Assembly: GCF_028875915.1 (NCBI RefSeq)
Contig: NZ_JAPEHW010000007.1
Location: 25,343 to 89,342, forward strand
Direction of reading: 5' to 3'
Source: Pseudoalteromonas sp. G4
Lineage (GTDB): Bacteria > Pseudomonadota > Gammaproteobacteria > Enterobacterales > Alteromonadaceae
Length of the DNA: 64,000 nucleotides
The notes below the pieces were generated by a model. That model worked only from the letters and a program-made list of their open reading frames with translations, was not told the origin of the DNA and made no database searches. Position 1 is the first letter of the stretch, and the number at the start of each line of letters is the position of its first letter. Below are positions 35,841 to 45,513 of the stretch, in pieces. Made by a program: the position numbers and the translations under genes.

Positions 35841-37481
35841 TTAAGAAATAACTGAATTTACTAAAGCAATGGCTTCAGTTTCTAATTCTTTTAAATGTGC
35901 CTCAGATACAAAAGACTCAAGGTAAATTTTGTAGATATCCTCGGTACCAGAAGGGCGTGCAGCAAACCAACCGTTTTGAGTAGTAACTTTTAATCCACCG
36001 ATTGCTGCGCCATTACCTGGAGCGTGAGTGAGTTTAGCTAAAATACTGTCACCTGCAAGGATATCGGCAGTTACATCATCAGCCGATAATTTAGACAACT
36101 TTGCTTTTTGCTGTGCGTTAGCGGGCGCATCTAAACGTTTGTAGATTGGTGCACCAAACTCTTCTGTTAAAGCGTTATAATGCTCACTTGGAGTTTTACC
36201 AGTCACAGCTAGAATCTCAGCGGCTAAAAGTGCAAGAATAAAACCGTCTTTATCAGTTTCCCATACACTGCCATCACGGCGTAAGAAAGATGCACCTGCA
36301 CTTTCTTCACCACCAAACAATAAGTTCGAATCTAATAAACCATCAACAAACCATTTAAAGCCTACAGGTACTTCGAATACTTCACGGTCATGTTTAGCAA
36401 CAACTTTATCGATCATTGCACTAGAAACGAGTGTTTTACCTACTTTAGCATCGATTGGCCACTCTGGGCGGTGACTTATTAGATAGTCAATTGCTACTGC
36501 TAAATAATGATTAGGGTTCATCAGACCATCTGGCGTAACAATACCATGACGGTCATAATCAGGATCATTTCCAACCGCAATATCAAACTTATCTTTAAGT
36601 GAAATTAAGCTTGCCATTGCATACGGAGATGAACAATCCATTCGGATTTTGCCGTCTTTATCGAGTGTCATAAAAGAAAAATGCGGGTCAATTTTTTCAT
36701 TAACAATTGTAATGTCTAAACCATACTTTTCGGCAATAACTGGCCAAAAATTAATGCCTGAACCACCTAACGGATCTACACCAATTTTAATACCTGCATT
36801 TTTAATTGCTTGCATATCAATTATGTTTGCAAGGTCTTCTACATAAGGTGTAATTAAGTCTTGATATTGAATAAAACCAGAACGTTTAGCTTTAACAAAT
36901 GGGAAAAGTTCAACTTCAACTAAATCTTCAATTAAAAGTTGATTCGCTCTATCTTCAATCCATTTAGTGATATTGGTATCAGCTGGACCACCATTAGGCG
37001 GGTTGTATTTAAAACCACCATCTTCAGGTGGATTGTGTGAAGGTGTAATAACAATCCCATCAGCAAGCTCAGCACTATGCGTTTTGTTATGCGTTACAAT
37101 AGCATGGCTTATTACAGGGGTTGGTGTGTAATCATCATTTTCTTGCGTTACAACCTGAACCTCGTTTGCAACTAACACTTCAATAGCTGAATTAAATGCA
37201 GCTTCAGAAAGGGCATGAGTATCTTTGCCTAAGAAGAGCGGACCAAAAATATTGTTTTGTTTTCGATAATCACAAATCGCTTGAGTGATGGCCAAAATAT
37301 GCGATTCATTGAAATTAGTTTTTAGTGAACAACCACGGTGACCCGATGTTCCAAATGCAACTCGCTGCTCAGGGTGTTCTTCAATATCTGGTTCATATAA
37401 ATAATATGATGATACTAATTTAGGAATATTGACTAAGTCTGATTGTAAGGCGCGCTGCCCTGCTCTTTCATGGTTTGCCAT
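35841..37481 (-). CDS. pgm: Phosphoglucomutase (alpha-D-glucose-specific)
   Basis: This 546-residue phosphohexomutase has the opening [17 protein letters not shown] and the phosphoserine loop [12 protein letters not shown] (Ser148). The metal loop is [11 protein letters not shown], the sugar loop [15 protein letters not shown], and the phosphate loop [11 protein letters not shown]. It interconverts glucose 1- and 6-phosphate in the cytoplasm, feeding glycogen and nucleotide-sugar synthesis. It lies 14 bp after seqA, the same order as in E. coli. Confidence 0.97.
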   Translation of the reverse strand: MANHERAGQRALQSDLVNIPKLVSSYYLYEPDIEEHPEQRVAFGTSGHRGCSLKTNFNESHILAITQAICDYRKQNNIFGPLFLGKDTHALSEAAFNSAIEVLVANEVQVVTQENDDYTPTPVISHAIVTHNKTHSAELADGIVITPSHNPPEDGGFKYNPPNGGPADTNITKWIEDRANQLLIEDLVEVELFPFVKAKRSGFIQYQDLITPYVEDLANIIDMQAIKNAGIKIGVDPLGGSGINFWPVIAEKYGLDITIVNEKIDPHFSFMTLDKDGKIRMDCSSPYAMASLISLKDKFDIAVGNDPDYDRHGIVTPDGLMNPNHYLAVAIDYLISHRPEWPIDAKVGKTLVSSAMIDKVVAKHDREVFEVPVGFKWFVDGLLDSNLLFGGEESAGASFLRRDGSVWETDKDGFILALLAAEILAVTGKTPSEHYNALTEEFGAPIYKRLDAPANAQQKAKLSKLSADDVTADILAGDSILAKLTHAPGNGAAIGGLKVTTQNGWFAARPSGTEDIYKIYLESFVSEAHLKELETEAIALVNSVIS

Positions 37482-37495
37482 GATCCACCTTTAAA

Positions 37496-38023
37496 TTATA
37501 AGTAATCGCGTAATTTTTCTGCTTCGTCTTCACTGTAGCCTAAAGATATGGCAACTTCGTGAACCATCATTTTTTTACGTGTGGTGTTTGAGTTAGTCAT
37601 AACCCAATAACCGCTATCTGTGATGTTCTTAGGATTAGTGCTACTGCCAGATGCAATTAAGTCATCTTTGTTTGTCGCGAAATAAATTCGGTCACGGCCT
37701 TTAATATCAAGCACTCGATTAAAAATACCTTTATGTGTACGGTGAAGTGCAGAAAGAATAAATAGAAAACGCCCTACAACGCCTTTTTGCATTGCAAGCT
37801 CTTCTTTATTCAAGATATTGAACACGTTATCGCATTTATGTTCTTTTTGCTCTGTTGGCTCAACTTGCTCTTCAACTTCGACAGTCTCAGTTTCTGGGAA
37901 ATTTGGGAGATCTGTATCTAGCTTTAATAGGCGGCGTAAAATTTGTGATGCGCTTTCACCAATACTCTGAGTATTACTTGCTATATACTGATATAACTCG
38001 TCGTCGATTTCGATTTTTTTCAT
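37496..38023 (-). CDS. seqA: Negative modulator of replication initiation
   Basis: This 175-residue protein has the SeqA N-terminal oligomerisation domain ([33 protein letters not shown]), a short acidic linker, and the C-terminal domain binding hemimethylated GATC. Recognisable C-terminal segments are [31 protein letters not shown] and [20 protein letters not shown]. SeqA sequesters newly replicated oriC and organises the nucleoid, which implies Dam methylation in this organism. Operon with pgm, divergent from ybfF. Confidence 0.97.
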   Translation of the reverse strand: MKKIEIDDELYQYIASNTQSIGESASQILRRLLKLDTDLPNFPETETVEVEEQVEPTEQKEHKCDNVFNILNKEELAMQKGVVGRFLFILSALHRTHKGIFNRVLDIKGRDRIYFATNKDDLIASGSSTNPKNITDSGYWVMTNSNTTRKKMMVHEVAISLGYSEDEAEKLRDYL

Positions 38024-38153
38024 GGTTATCCTAATTGTTAGACGAATTTAGCAAAATCTTGCATAGTATAACGAGTTTAAATTGATTTCTCTATGTTTGC
38101 TTTTTCAAGTTTCACTCGGCACAATGCAGCTTTTCATTAGCTTAACTACGCAA

Positions 38154-38921
38154 ATGCAATTAAATTATTCACAACTTGGCGATAATACTAACAACTTACC
38201 TATTATCGTAATTCACGGCTTATTTGGCTCAAAAGAAAATTTAAATATCATTGCCAAACCGCTCAGTGAAAACCATCAGGTTATCAACGTCGACCTCAGA
38301 AATCACGGCCAGTCATTTCACGATACTACAATGAACTACCAAGTTATGGCTGACGATGTATTAAATTTATTAAACACATTAAATATTAATCAGTGCATTC
38401 TTGTGGGTCATTCCATGGGTGGAAAAGTGGCGATGCAAATGGCTTTAAGCCAAGGTGAACGAATAGCCAAGCTCGTTGTGTTAGATATTGCCCCAACACA
38501 CTACACACCAAGACATCAAAATGTGTTTAACGGCTTAAAAAATGTAAATTTAACCGCGATTAATAACCGAAGTAAGGCGGATGCTCAGTTAGCTGAATTT
38601 ATTGAAGAGCCAGGCGTAAGGCAGTTTTTATTAAAAAGTTTAGCGAAAACAGATTCTGGCTTTAATTGGCGTTTTAATGTCGACCAGATAATTTCATCAT
38701 ATGATGCGATATTGGCCAAGCCTGAAGGTTTAGCATATACAAAGCCCACTCTCTTTATTAAGGGCGCAAATTCTGACTATATTTTAGAATCACACCGCCC
38801 TGAAATTGCCGCATTATTTCCAAATGCTAAAGCAAAAATTATCGCAGGTGCTGGCCACTGGTTGCATGCTGAAAAGCCAAGCCAAGTAAATTTAGCAATA
38901 AGTCAATTTATTGCACAATAA
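38154..38921 (+). CDS. ybfF: Alpha/beta-hydrolase esterase
   Basis: This 255-residue alpha/beta-hydrolase has the oxyanion motif IHGLFGSKENLN, the nucleophile elbow GHSMGGK, and a C-terminal catalytic His in GAGHWLHAEKP. It matches YbfF in length and in position next to seqA. ATG 38154 gives the family N-terminus MQLNYSQLG; earlier in-frame starts add residues with no conserved features. YbfF hydrolyses short acyl esters or acyl-CoA in vitro; the natural substrate is unknown. Confidence 0.9.
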   Translation: MQLNYSQLGDNTNNLPIIVIHGLFGSKENLNIIAKPLSENHQVINVDLRNHGQSFHDTTMNYQVMADDVLNLLNTLNINQCILVGHSMGGKVAMQMALSQGERIAKLVVLDIAPTHYTPRHQNVFNGLKNVNLTAINNRSKADAQLAEFIEEPGVRQFLLKSLAKTDSGFNWRFNVDQIISSYDAILAKPEGLAYTKPTLFIKGANSDYILESHRPEIAALFPNAKAKIIAGAGHWLHAEKPSQVNLAISQFIAQ

Positions 38922-38974
38922 TAAAGAAAAAAATAGAAAACACCTACTAAATACATGGGTACTATTTTTGATCT

Positions 38975-39004
38975 TTGATAATGTATTTAACGGCTTACTA
39001 TGCT
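38975..39004 (+). promoter_or_regulatory. Probable promoter of the DUF2788-ybfE-fldA unit
   Basis: TTGATA (38975-38980), an 18-bp spacer and TATGCT (38999-39004), 38 bp before the ATG at 39042. No LexA box is seen here, although ybfE is LexA-regulated in E. coli. Confidence 0.5.
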
Positions 39005-39041
39005 ATAGTTGCGGCCGTTTTCGCGCAGATTCAGAATAATA

Positions 39042-39263
39042 ATGTTAGATAAATTATTAGATGGTATTGATATCCTTGGACTCTATTTCGGTTTAGCTGG
39101 AATATTCTTTTTTATAGGTATGGCAATCCAAGATGTTTTAAAAAAAGGTGATGTGCCAAAATTTGGTCGTTACATCGTTTGGTTGGTGCTTTTTTTAGGC
39201 TGTTCTGGATTTATTGCGAAAGGTCTTATTCAGGTATTTTGGCAAGGTGCTGGAGTTGGATAA
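39042..39263 (+). CDS. DUF2788 small membrane protein
   Basis: This 73-residue protein has two membrane segments (about residues 8-27 and 43-66), separated by the polar loop QDVLKKGDVPKFGR. It fits DUF2788, found next to ybfE/fldA in Vibrio and Alteromonadales. ATG 39042 was preferred over an upstream start because the hydrophobic protein begins there. Its stop overlaps the ybfE start. Function unknown. Confidence 0.75.
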   Translation: MLDKLLDGIDILGLYFGLAGIFFFIGMAIQDVLKKGDVPKFGRYIVWLVLFLGCSGFIAKGLIQVFWQGAGVG

Positions 39264-39541
39264 TGGCCAAAGCGGAATCAGATAGAACGACCCGAGATTT
39301 ATTCGAACACGATAAACGTCCAGGGCGACCTAAAACAAACCCCCTACCACGAGAATTACAGCTTAAAATTAATAAGCGAAATCAGCTTAAACGTGATAAA
39401 GCTCGTGGTTTAAAGCGTGTCGAGTTCAAAGTTTCTTCTGAGTTATATCAAGCACTAAATGATATGGCTGAAGAACAAAATGTGAGTCGAAGCGCATTAA
39501 TTGAAATTATTTTGCAAGAGAAATTAGCGACAAAAAGGTAA
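39263..39541 (+). CDS. ybfE: YbfE-like DNA-binding small protein
   Basis: This 92-residue basic protein has the YbfE features DRTTRDLFEHDKRPGRPKTNPLPRE and a C-terminal ribbon-helix-helix-like segment (KRVEFKVSSELYQALNDMAEEQNVSRSALIEIIL). The E. coli homologue is LexA-regulated and of unknown role; the fold suggests DNA binding. It overlaps the DUF2788 gene and lies 6 bp before fldA. Confidence 0.88.
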   Translation: MAKAESDRTTRDLFEHDKRPGRPKTNPLPRELQLKINKRNQLKRDKARGLKRVEFKVSSELYQALNDMAEEQNVSRSALIEIILQEKLATKR

Positions 39542-39547
39542 TAAACT

Positions 39548-40075
39548 ATGGCAAGCGTAGGCATTTTTTTTGGTAGTGATACAGGTAATACAGAGCACGT
39601 CGCCAAGCTAATTCAAAAAGAGCTAGGTAAAAAAATGGTTGATGTTCATGACATCGCTAAAAGCTCTAAAGAAGATATTGCTGAATTTGATTTAATTCTA
39701 TTCGGTATTCCAACTTGGTATTACGGTGAAGCACAATGTGACTGGGACGACTTTTTCCCTGAACTTGAAGAAATCAACTTCGACGGTAAATTAGTAGCTA
39801 TTTTTGGTTGTGGTGACCAAGAAGATTACGCCGAGTATTTCCTTGACGCGATGGGCATGATTAATGACATCGTGACTGAACGTGGAGCAATCGTTGTTGG
39901 TCACTGGTCAACTGATGGTTATGAGTTTGAAGCCTCTAAAGCACTTGTTGACGATAACCACTTTGTTGGTTTGGGTATTGATGAAGATCGCCAACCTGAA
40001 TTAACTGAGAAGCGTATTAAAGATTGGTGTGCTCAAGTATATGACGAAATGTGCTTGGCTGAATTAGAAGATTAA
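39548..40075 (+). CDS. fldA: Flavodoxin
   Basis: This 175-residue long-chain flavodoxin has the FMN phosphate loop FGSDTGNTEHVAK and flavin-stacking segments PTWYYGEAQCDWDDF and GCGDQEDYAEYF. It shuttles electrons to biosynthetic enzymes such as IspG/IspH and BioB and can replace ferredoxin under iron limitation. Its place just upstream of fur is conserved in gammaproteobacteria. Confidence 0.97.
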   Translation: MASVGIFFGSDTGNTEHVAKLIQKELGKKMVDVHDIAKSSKEDIAEFDLILFGIPTWYYGEAQCDWDDFFPELEEINFDGKLVAIFGCGDQEDYAEYFLDAMGMINDIVTERGAIVVGHWSTDGYEFEASKALVDDNHFVGLGIDEDRQPELTEKRIKDWCAQVYDEMCLAELED

Positions 40076-40096
40076 AATAAAACCTGCGTTTACATT

Positions 40097-40117
40097 AGGC
40101 TATATCTAGTATAGCCT
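40097..40117. promoter_or_regulatory. 21-bp palindrome between fldA and fur
   Basis: AGGCTATA (40097-40104), TCTAG and TATAGCCT (40110-40117) form a perfect 8-bp inverted repeat. It lacks a proper T run, so it is either a weak fldA terminator or an operator in the fur promoter. It does not resemble a Fur box. Confidence 0.45.
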
Positions 40118-40172
40118 TATTATAACGTCGTGCAATTAAAGACAAAACAAGATAAAAAACGAGACCAAGTTG

Positions 40173-40616
40173 ATGACTGATCACAATTTAGAGCTAAAAA
40201 AAGCAGGTTTAAAAGTAACACTGCCAAGAATTAAAATCTTAGAGATTTTACAATCACCAGATAATCAACATATCAGCGCTGAAGATGTATATAAAATCTT
40301 ATTAGATAAAGGCGAAGAAATTGGTCTTGCGACTGTTTATCGTGTACTTAACCAATTTGACGATGCTGGCATTGTTACGCGTCACCATTTTGAAGGTGGA
40401 AAATCAGTTTTTGAATTAGCCGGCAGCACACACCATGACCATTTAGTATGTTTAAAGTGTGGCAAAGTGGTTGAATTTGAGGATGATGTTATCGAAACTC
40501 GACAAGAAGAAATTGCTAACGACAATGGCATTAAGCTAACAAATCATTCACTTTACCTATACGGTGAATGTGAAGACAAAGAAGCGTGTAAGCAATTTGC
40601 AGAAGACAATAGTTAA
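40173..40616 (+). CDS. fur: Ferric uptake regulator
   Basis: This 147-residue protein opens MTDHNLELKKAGLKVTLPRIKILEIL, near-identical to E. coli Fur. It has the helix-turn-helix LATVYRVLNQFDDAGIV, the metal-binding HHDHLVCLKCGKVVEF and the second CEDKEAC pair. It represses iron uptake genes with Fe2+. ATG 40173 is chosen over the TTG immediately before it by homology. A strong terminator follows. Confidence 0.97.
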   Translation: MTDHNLELKKAGLKVTLPRIKILEILQSPDNQHISAEDVYKILLDKGEEIGLATVYRVLNQFDDAGIVTRHHFEGGKSVFELAGSTHHDHLVCLKCGKVVEFEDDVIETRQEEIANDNGIKLTNHSLYLYGECEDKEACKQFAEDNS

Positions 40617-40626
40617 AACACTCTTC

Positions 40627-40656
40627 AAAAAAAAGCGCCAATTGGCGCTTTTTTTT
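40627..40656 (+). terminator. fur terminator
   Basis: A run, GCGCC-AATT-GGCGC (40635-40648), then eight T. It faces the end of glnS and may serve both directions. Confidence 0.88.
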
Positions 40657-40709
40657 ATGTCTTAACTCTAGCATTAAGGGGTAAATGCTCTACCCCTTAC
40701 ACTAAAAAC

Positions 40710-42377
40710 CTAAGCTTTGTTTTCTTCTTTTGCCCAAGAATCACGTAAGCCAACTGTTCGGTTAAATACTAAACCTTCTGCTTTGCTATCTCGACAGAAA
40801 TAGCCAGTACGTTCAAACTGGTAACCTACTTCAGCTTCTGCATTGGCAAGTGCTGGCTCAACAACCGCAGAGGTTAAACGTATTAAAGACTCTGGGTTCA
40901 ATACTGTTGCAAAGTCTTCTTCTGCTGCCGGATTAGGCACAGTAAATAAACGGTCGTATAAACGTACTTCTGCAGGAACACCTTGCGTTGCACTTACCCA
41001 GTGAATTACGCCTTTTACTTTACGACCATCACTTGGGTTTTTACCCAGTGTTTCATCGTCGTATGTACAGTAAATAGTAGTAATGTTGCCTGCATCGTCT
41101 TGGTCAACACGTTCTGCTTTAATTACATAAGCACCACGTAAACGCACTTCTTTACCAAGCACTAAACGCTTATATTTTTTGTTAGCCTCAAGGCGGAAAT
41201 CTTCACGTTCAATAAATACTTCACGCGTGAAAGGAACTATACGCGACCCCATTTCTTCGCAATTTGGGTGGTTTTGAACATTTAGTTCTTCCACTTTATC
41301 TTCTGGGAAGTTCTCGATAACGACTTTAATTGGATCAAGTACTGCCATTGCACGCGGTGCATTTTCGTTTAGGTCATCACGGATACATGCTTCTAACATG
41401 CCCATTTCTACCATATTATCTTGTTTTGTAACACCAATACGCTTACAGAATTCGCGTACCGAAGCTGGTGTATAACCACGACGCTTTAAACCCGCAATCG
41501 TTGGCATACGCGGGTCATCCCAACCTTCTACGTGCTTTTCTTCAACTAATGCATTTAGCTTACGCTTACTCATTAGTGTGTACTCGAGATTTAAACGCGA
41601 AAACTCAATTTGTTGTGGATGACATTCAAGTGAAATGTTATCTAACACCCAATCGTATAGGCGACGGTTATCTTGGAACTCAAGCGTACAAAGCGAGTGA
41701 GTAATACCTTCTAGCGCATCTGAAATACAGTGTGTGAAATCGTACATTGGGTAGATGCACCACTTGTCACCTGTTTGGTGGTGATGTGCAAAACGAATAC
41801 GATAAATGATTGGATCGCGTAGCACCATAAATGAGCTCGCCATATCAATTTTTGCACGTAGAACACATTCGCCTTCTTTAAACTCACCGTTTTTCATTTT
41901 TTCGAAAAGCGCTAAGTTTTCTTCAACATTTGTATCACGGTAAGGGCTGTTTTTACCTGGCTCTGTTAAAGTACCACGGTATTCACGTGCTTCATCAGGT
42001 GATAAGAAACATACGTAAGCTAAGCCTTTTTCAATTAGCTCTACCGCGTAGCCGTATAACTCGTCAAAGTAGTTTGACGAATAACAAATATCGCCATCCC
42101 AGTTAAAACCAAGCCATTTAACATCTTGTTGAATTGAGTTTACGTAATCGATGTCTTCTTTTTCTGGGTTTGTATCATCAAAACGTAAGTTACATAGGCC
42201 TTTGTAATCTTGTGCAATACCAAAATTTAGGCAGATAGACTTGGCGTGACCAATATGTAAATAACCATTCGGTTCTGGTGGAAAACGCGTATGAGTTGTA
42301 TCGTGTTTTCCAGATGCTAAATCTTTATCAATAATATTAGTGATAAAGTTAGTTGCTCGATTTTCTGCTTCCGCCAT
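40710..42377 (-). CDS. glnS: Glutaminyl-tRNA synthetase
   Basis: This 555-residue class I synthetase has the HIGH motif in [16 protein letters not shown], the KMSKS-like motif [10 protein letters not shown], and two C-terminal beta-barrel anticodon-binding domains. Length matches E. coli GlnS (about 554). It charges tRNA-Gln directly with glutamine. Monocistronic, with the start ATG at 42377. Confidence 0.97.
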   Translation of the reverse strand: MAEAENRATNFITNIIDKDLASGKHDTTHTRFPPEPNGYLHIGHAKSICLNFGIAQDYKGLCNLRFDDTNPEKEDIDYVNSIQQDVKWLGFNWDGDICYSSNYFDELYGYAVELIEKGLAYVCFLSPDEAREYRGTLTEPGKNSPYRDTNVEENLALFEKMKNGEFKEGECVLRAKIDMASSFMVLRDPIIYRIRFAHHHQTGDKWCIYPMYDFTHCISDALEGITHSLCTLEFQDNRRLYDWVLDNISLECHPQQIEFSRLNLEYTLMSKRKLNALVEEKHVEGWDDPRMPTIAGLKRRGYTPASVREFCKRIGVTKQDNMVEMGMLEACIRDDLNENAPRAMAVLDPIKVVIENFPEDKVEELNVQNHPNCEEMGSRIVPFTREVFIEREDFRLEANKKYKRLVLGKEVRLRGAYVIKAERVDQDDAGNITTIYCTYDDETLGKNPSDGRKVKGVIHWVSATQGVPAEVRLYDRLFTVPNPAAEEDFATVLNPESLIRLTSAVVEPALANAEAEVGYQFERTGYFCRDSKAEGLVFNRTVGLRDSWAKEENKA

Positions 42378-42520
42378 TGCGAAATTTTCCTATATTCATT
42401 AAATAAATTAACGCGCTAATTATTACAAATAAAAGCCTCAGCTACTAGCTCCAATCACTTTGCAAGGTTAAAAAAATAACGCTACATTAAGAAATAGATA
42501 TCATAATAGTTGTTTAATTT

Positions 42521-43243
42521 GTGAAAGTATTATTTGTATTGTTGTGTATTGTAAGCTGTTCAGTCAAAGCTTCAAATTCTATTACCTTTGCGGTTGGTCA
42601 TGACCATCAGAAAATGATAGAAGATTACCCATTTTACGCAGCTTCTTGGGAAATACTAAATTTTGAACTTGATAAAATAGGTTATGAAGTTAAAACCAAT
42701 GTTTACCCTTGGGCAAGAGCCAAAGAATCAGTAAAAAAAGGGAAAAGTGACGGGTTATTTTTGGCAGCGAATTTCAAAGGTAGAGAAAGTTGGGCTTCAT
42801 TAAGTATTGCTATTGGCCAAGATCAGTTTGGCGTTTTTCAAAATCATCGCACTGATCCACTTGCCCCCTTTGGCTCAGTGCGACTACTAAATAATTATAG
42901 TCAATTGACGTTTCTCGACCAAAGTAAACAAATTAAAGTAACCACAGAACAAGAAGGTTTGTTGTTATTGAGTAATCAAAAATTACAAGGATTTGTAATG
43001 TCACGTAGTTATGGCGACTACTTATTACATAATGAATTACACACTTTAAATAAACGAATAGTGTTTAACGAAGAGAAGATTGAAACTTATACCGCGCATA
43101 TTGCGGTAGGCAAAACAAACTCAAAAAGAGCTATAATCCTTTCCATAGTGAATAAAGCGATTGGAAATGCCTTTAAGTCAGGCTCTTATAAAAAAATAAT
43201 GCAAAAACACAATGTCGAAGAGTATCAATTACTCACTTTTTAA
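42521..43243 (+). CDS. Periplasmic solute-binding protein, SBP_bac_3-like
   Basis: This 240-residue exported protein has a GTG start, a signal peptide (MKVLFVLLCIVSCSVKA) and a family 3 binding-protein pattern (ILNFELDKIGYEVKTNVYPWARAKESVKKGKSDGLFLAA). No transporter genes are adjacent. It is distantly similar in type to the one at 20059, but the two are not close copies. The ligand is unknown. Confidence 0.72.
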   Translation: MKVLFVLLCIVSCSVKASNSITFAVGHDHQKMIEDYPFYAASWEILNFELDKIGYEVKTNVYPWARAKESVKKGKSDGLFLAANFKGRESWASLSIAIGQDQFGVFQNHRTDPLAPFGSVRLLNNYSQLTFLDQSKQIKVTTEQEGLLLLSNQKLQGFVMSRSYGDYLLHNELHTLNKRIVFNEEKIETYTAHIAVGKTNSKRAIILSIVNKAIGNAFKSGSYKKIMQKHNVEEYQLLTF

Positions 43244-43266
43244 AATAACTAAGAATATTGCCCAAT

Positions 43267-43293
43267 AAAAAAGGCTGCAGATGCAGCCTTTTT
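43267..43293. terminator. Bidirectional terminator between the binding protein gene and sucD
   Basis: AAAAAGGCTGC, loop AGAT and GCAGCCTTTTT, with A and T runs on both sides. Confidence 0.88.
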
Positions 43294-43308
43294 CAATTGG
43301 TAAGTAGA

Positions 43309-44181
43309 TTACCAGCCAGTTTTTTCAGCTAGTGCTTTACCGATATCAGCTAGTGAACGAACAGTCTTAACGCCTGCCGCTTCTAGCGCTGCGAATTTCT
43401 CGTCAGCTGTACCTTTACCGCCAGCGATAATCGCACCAGCGTGACCCATACGCTTACCTGGAGGAGCAGTAACACCAGCGATATAAGAAACTACAGGCTT
43501 AGTTACATTAGCTTTAATGTACTCAGCAGCTTCTTCTTCAGCTGTACCACCAATCTCACCGATCATAACGATCGCTTCAGTTTGCGGGTCATTTTCGAAC
43601 ATTTCAAGAACGTCGATGAAGTTAGTACCTGGGATTGGGTCACCACCGATACCAACACATGTTGATTGACCGAAACCAGCATCTGTAGTTTGCTTAACTG
43701 CTTCGTAAGTAAGCGTACCAGAACGTGATACGATACCTACTTTACCTGGCTTATGGATGTGACCAGGCATGATGCCGATTTTAGTTTCACCCGGAGTGAT
43801 AACACCTGGGCAGTTAGGACCAATCATGCGAACGCCAGTTTCGTCAAGCTTAACTTTAACGTCAACCATGTCTAGCGTTGGGATACCTTCAGTGATACAT
43901 ACGATTAGCTCGATGCCTGCACTGATAGCTTCTAAGATTGCATCTTTACAGAAAGGTGCTGGAACGTAGATAACAGAAGCTGTTGCGCCTGTTGCTTCTA
44001 CTGCTTCACGTACTGTGTTAAATACAGGAAGACCTAGGTGAGTTTGACCACCTTTACCTGGAGAAACACCACCAACCATATGTGTACCGTACTCAAGCGC
44101 TTGCTCTGAGTGGAAAGTACCTTGGCCACCAGTGAAACCCTGACAGATTACTTTAGTATCTTTATTAATTAATACAGACAT
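43309..44181 (-). CDS. sucD: Succinyl-CoA synthetase alpha subunit
   Basis: This 290-residue protein has a CoA-binding Rossmann start ([23 protein letters not shown]), [12 protein letters not shown], and the active-site phosphohistidine in [17 protein letters not shown]. With SucC it makes ATP or GTP from succinyl-CoA. Its start overlaps the sucC stop by one base. Confidence 0.97.
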   Translation of the reverse strand: MSVLINKDTKVICQGFTGGQGTFHSEQALEYGTHMVGGVSPGKGGQTHLGLPVFNTVREAVEATGATASVIYVPAPFCKDAILEAISAGIELIVCITEGIPTLDMVDVKVKLDETGVRMIGPNCPGVITPGETKIGIMPGHIHKPGKVGIVSRSGTLTYEAVKQTTDAGFGQSTCVGIGGDPIPGTNFIDVLEMFENDPQTEAIVMIGEIGGTAEEEAAEYIKANVTKPVVSYIAGVTAPPGKRMGHAGAIIAGGKGTADEKFAALEAAGVKTVRSLADIGKALAEKTGW

Positions 44182-45347
44182 TATTTGCCCTCCGCAGCAG
44201 CAACAACTTTCTCAGCAGCGTCAGTTAGTGACTCAGCTGCGATAATGTCAAGGCCAGAGTTAGCAAGAACGTCACGACCAAGATCAGCGTTAGTACCTTC
44301 TAAACGTACAACTACAGGTACATTTACACCAACTTCTTTAACCGCACCAATGATACCTTCTGCGATCATGTCACAACGTACGATACCACCGAAGATGTTA
44401 ACTAGTACTGCTTTAACATTGTCATCAGATAAGATGATCTTGAATGCTTCAGCTACACGCTCTTTTGTCGCGCCGCCACCTACATCTAGGAAGTTAGCTG
44501 GCTTGCCGCCGTGTAGGTTTACGATATCCATCGTACCCATTGCAAGGCCTGCACCGTTAACCATACAACCAACGTTACCGTCTAGTGCTACGTAGTTTAG
44601 TTCCCACTGAGCTGCGTGTGCTTCACGCTCATCTTCTTGTGACGGATCATGCATTTCACGGATTTTAGGCTGACGGTATAAAGCGTTACCATCTACACCG
44701 ATTTTACCGTCTAGACAGTGAAGGTTACCTTCGTCAGTGATTACTAATGGGTTGATTTCTAAAAGTGCGAAATCGTGGTCGTTGAACATGTTAGCAAGAC
44801 CCATGAAGATCTTAACAAACTGCTTCATTTGCGTAGGGTTTAAACCTAGTTTGAAGCCTAGTTCACGCGCTTGGTAAGCTTGAGGACCTACTAGTGGGTC
44901 GATCTCAGCTTTATGAATTAGTTCTGGTGTTTCTTCTGCAACTTGTTCGATTTCAACACCACCTTCAGTAGATGCCATGAAAACAACTTTACGAGAAGCA
45001 CGGTCTACTACAGCGCCAAGGTATAATTCGTTAGCGATATCTGTGCAGCTTTCAACAAGGATTTTTGCTACTGGCTGACCATTTTCGTCAGTTTGGTAAG
45101 TTACTAGGTTCTTACCTAACCAGTTTTGTGCAAATTCTTTAATTTCTTCTTTGCTGTCAGCAAGCTTAACACCGCCCGCTTTACCACGTCCACCTGCGTG
45201 AACCTGACATTTAACAACCCACTTGTCACCGCCAATTTTATCAGCAGCTTCTGCAGCTTCCTGAGGAGTGTCACATGCGTAACCCTCAGAAACTGGTAAA
45301 CCATAGTCGGCAAATAATTGCTTTGCCTGATACTCATGCAAATTCAT
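44181..45347 (-). CDS. sucC: Succinyl-CoA synthetase beta subunit
   Basis: This 388-residue ATP-grasp protein begins [19 protein letters not shown]. It has [16 protein letters not shown], the magnesium-site region [10 protein letters not shown], and the C-terminal [10 protein letters not shown]. It pairs with SucD. A terminator and a good promoter lie between sucB and this gene, so sucCD is at least partly an independent unit. Confidence 0.97.
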   Translation of the reverse strand: MNLHEYQAKQLFADYGLPVSEGYACDTPQEAAEAADKIGGDKWVVKCQVHAGGRGKAGGVKLADSKEEIKEFAQNWLGKNLVTYQTDENGQPVAKILVESCTDIANELYLGAVVDRASRKVVFMASTEGGVEIEQVAEETPELIHKAEIDPLVGPQAYQARELGFKLGLNPTQMKQFVKIFMGLANMFNDHDFALLEINPLVITDEGNLHCLDGKIGVDGNALYRQPKIREMHDPSQEDEREAHAAQWELNYVALDGNVGCMVNGAGLAMGTMDIVNLHGGKPANFLDVGGGATKERVAEAFKIILSDDNVKAVLVNIFGGIVRCDMIAEGIIGAVKEVGVNVPVVVRLEGTNADLGRDVLANSGLDIIAAESLTDAAEKVVAAAEGK

Positions 45348-45375
45348 GATGCTTTTCCAATTGTATTACGTAAAG

Positions 45376-45395
45376 GGTTGAACTTTTGTTCAACC
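45376..45395 (-). promoter_or_regulatory. Hairpin in the sucC leader
   Basis: GGTTGAAC-TTTT-GTTCAACC (plus strand) is a perfect 8-bp stem 29 bp upstream of the sucC ATG and downstream of its candidate promoter. It may be leader structure or an operator. Confidence 0.45.
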
Positions 45396-45413
45396 ATCCC
45401 AAATTGCGCACCT

Positions 45414-45442
45414 AGTATAGTCGCACCAACCTTGTATGAAAA
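45414..45442 (-). promoter_or_regulatory. Candidate sucCD promoter
   Basis: On the reverse strand TTTTCA (45437-45442), a 17-bp spacer and TATACT (45414-45419). It lies directly after the sucB terminator. Confidence 0.6.
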
Positions 45443-45463
45443 CCCCAGTACGACCAAAGGCGC

Positions 45464-45494
45464 AAAAAAAAAGCTGCGAATCACTCCACAGCTT
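45464..45494 (-). terminator. Terminator after sucB
   Basis: Read leftwards: AAGCTG, a 12-base loop, CAGCTT and about nine further T (plus-strand A run at 45464-45470). It begins 20 bp after the sucB stop codon. Confidence 0.75.
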
Positions 45495-45513
45495 ATTTTT
45501 TAATCCAAATCTA

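Noticed and set aside
38941..39041. LexA box expected before ybfE
   Set aside because: No CTGT-N8-ACAG sequence is present in the promoter region, unlike the clear site at 21527-21542.
44185..44595. 136-codon open frame antisense to sucC
   Set aside because: Low-complexity Thr/Ser/Pro/Ala translation typical of the opposite strand of a strongly biased gene.
45365..45376. Possible LiuR half-site (TTACGTAAA) in the sucC leader
   Set aside because: Only one half matches; the other half of the palindrome is absent, so I do not count it with the three good sites.
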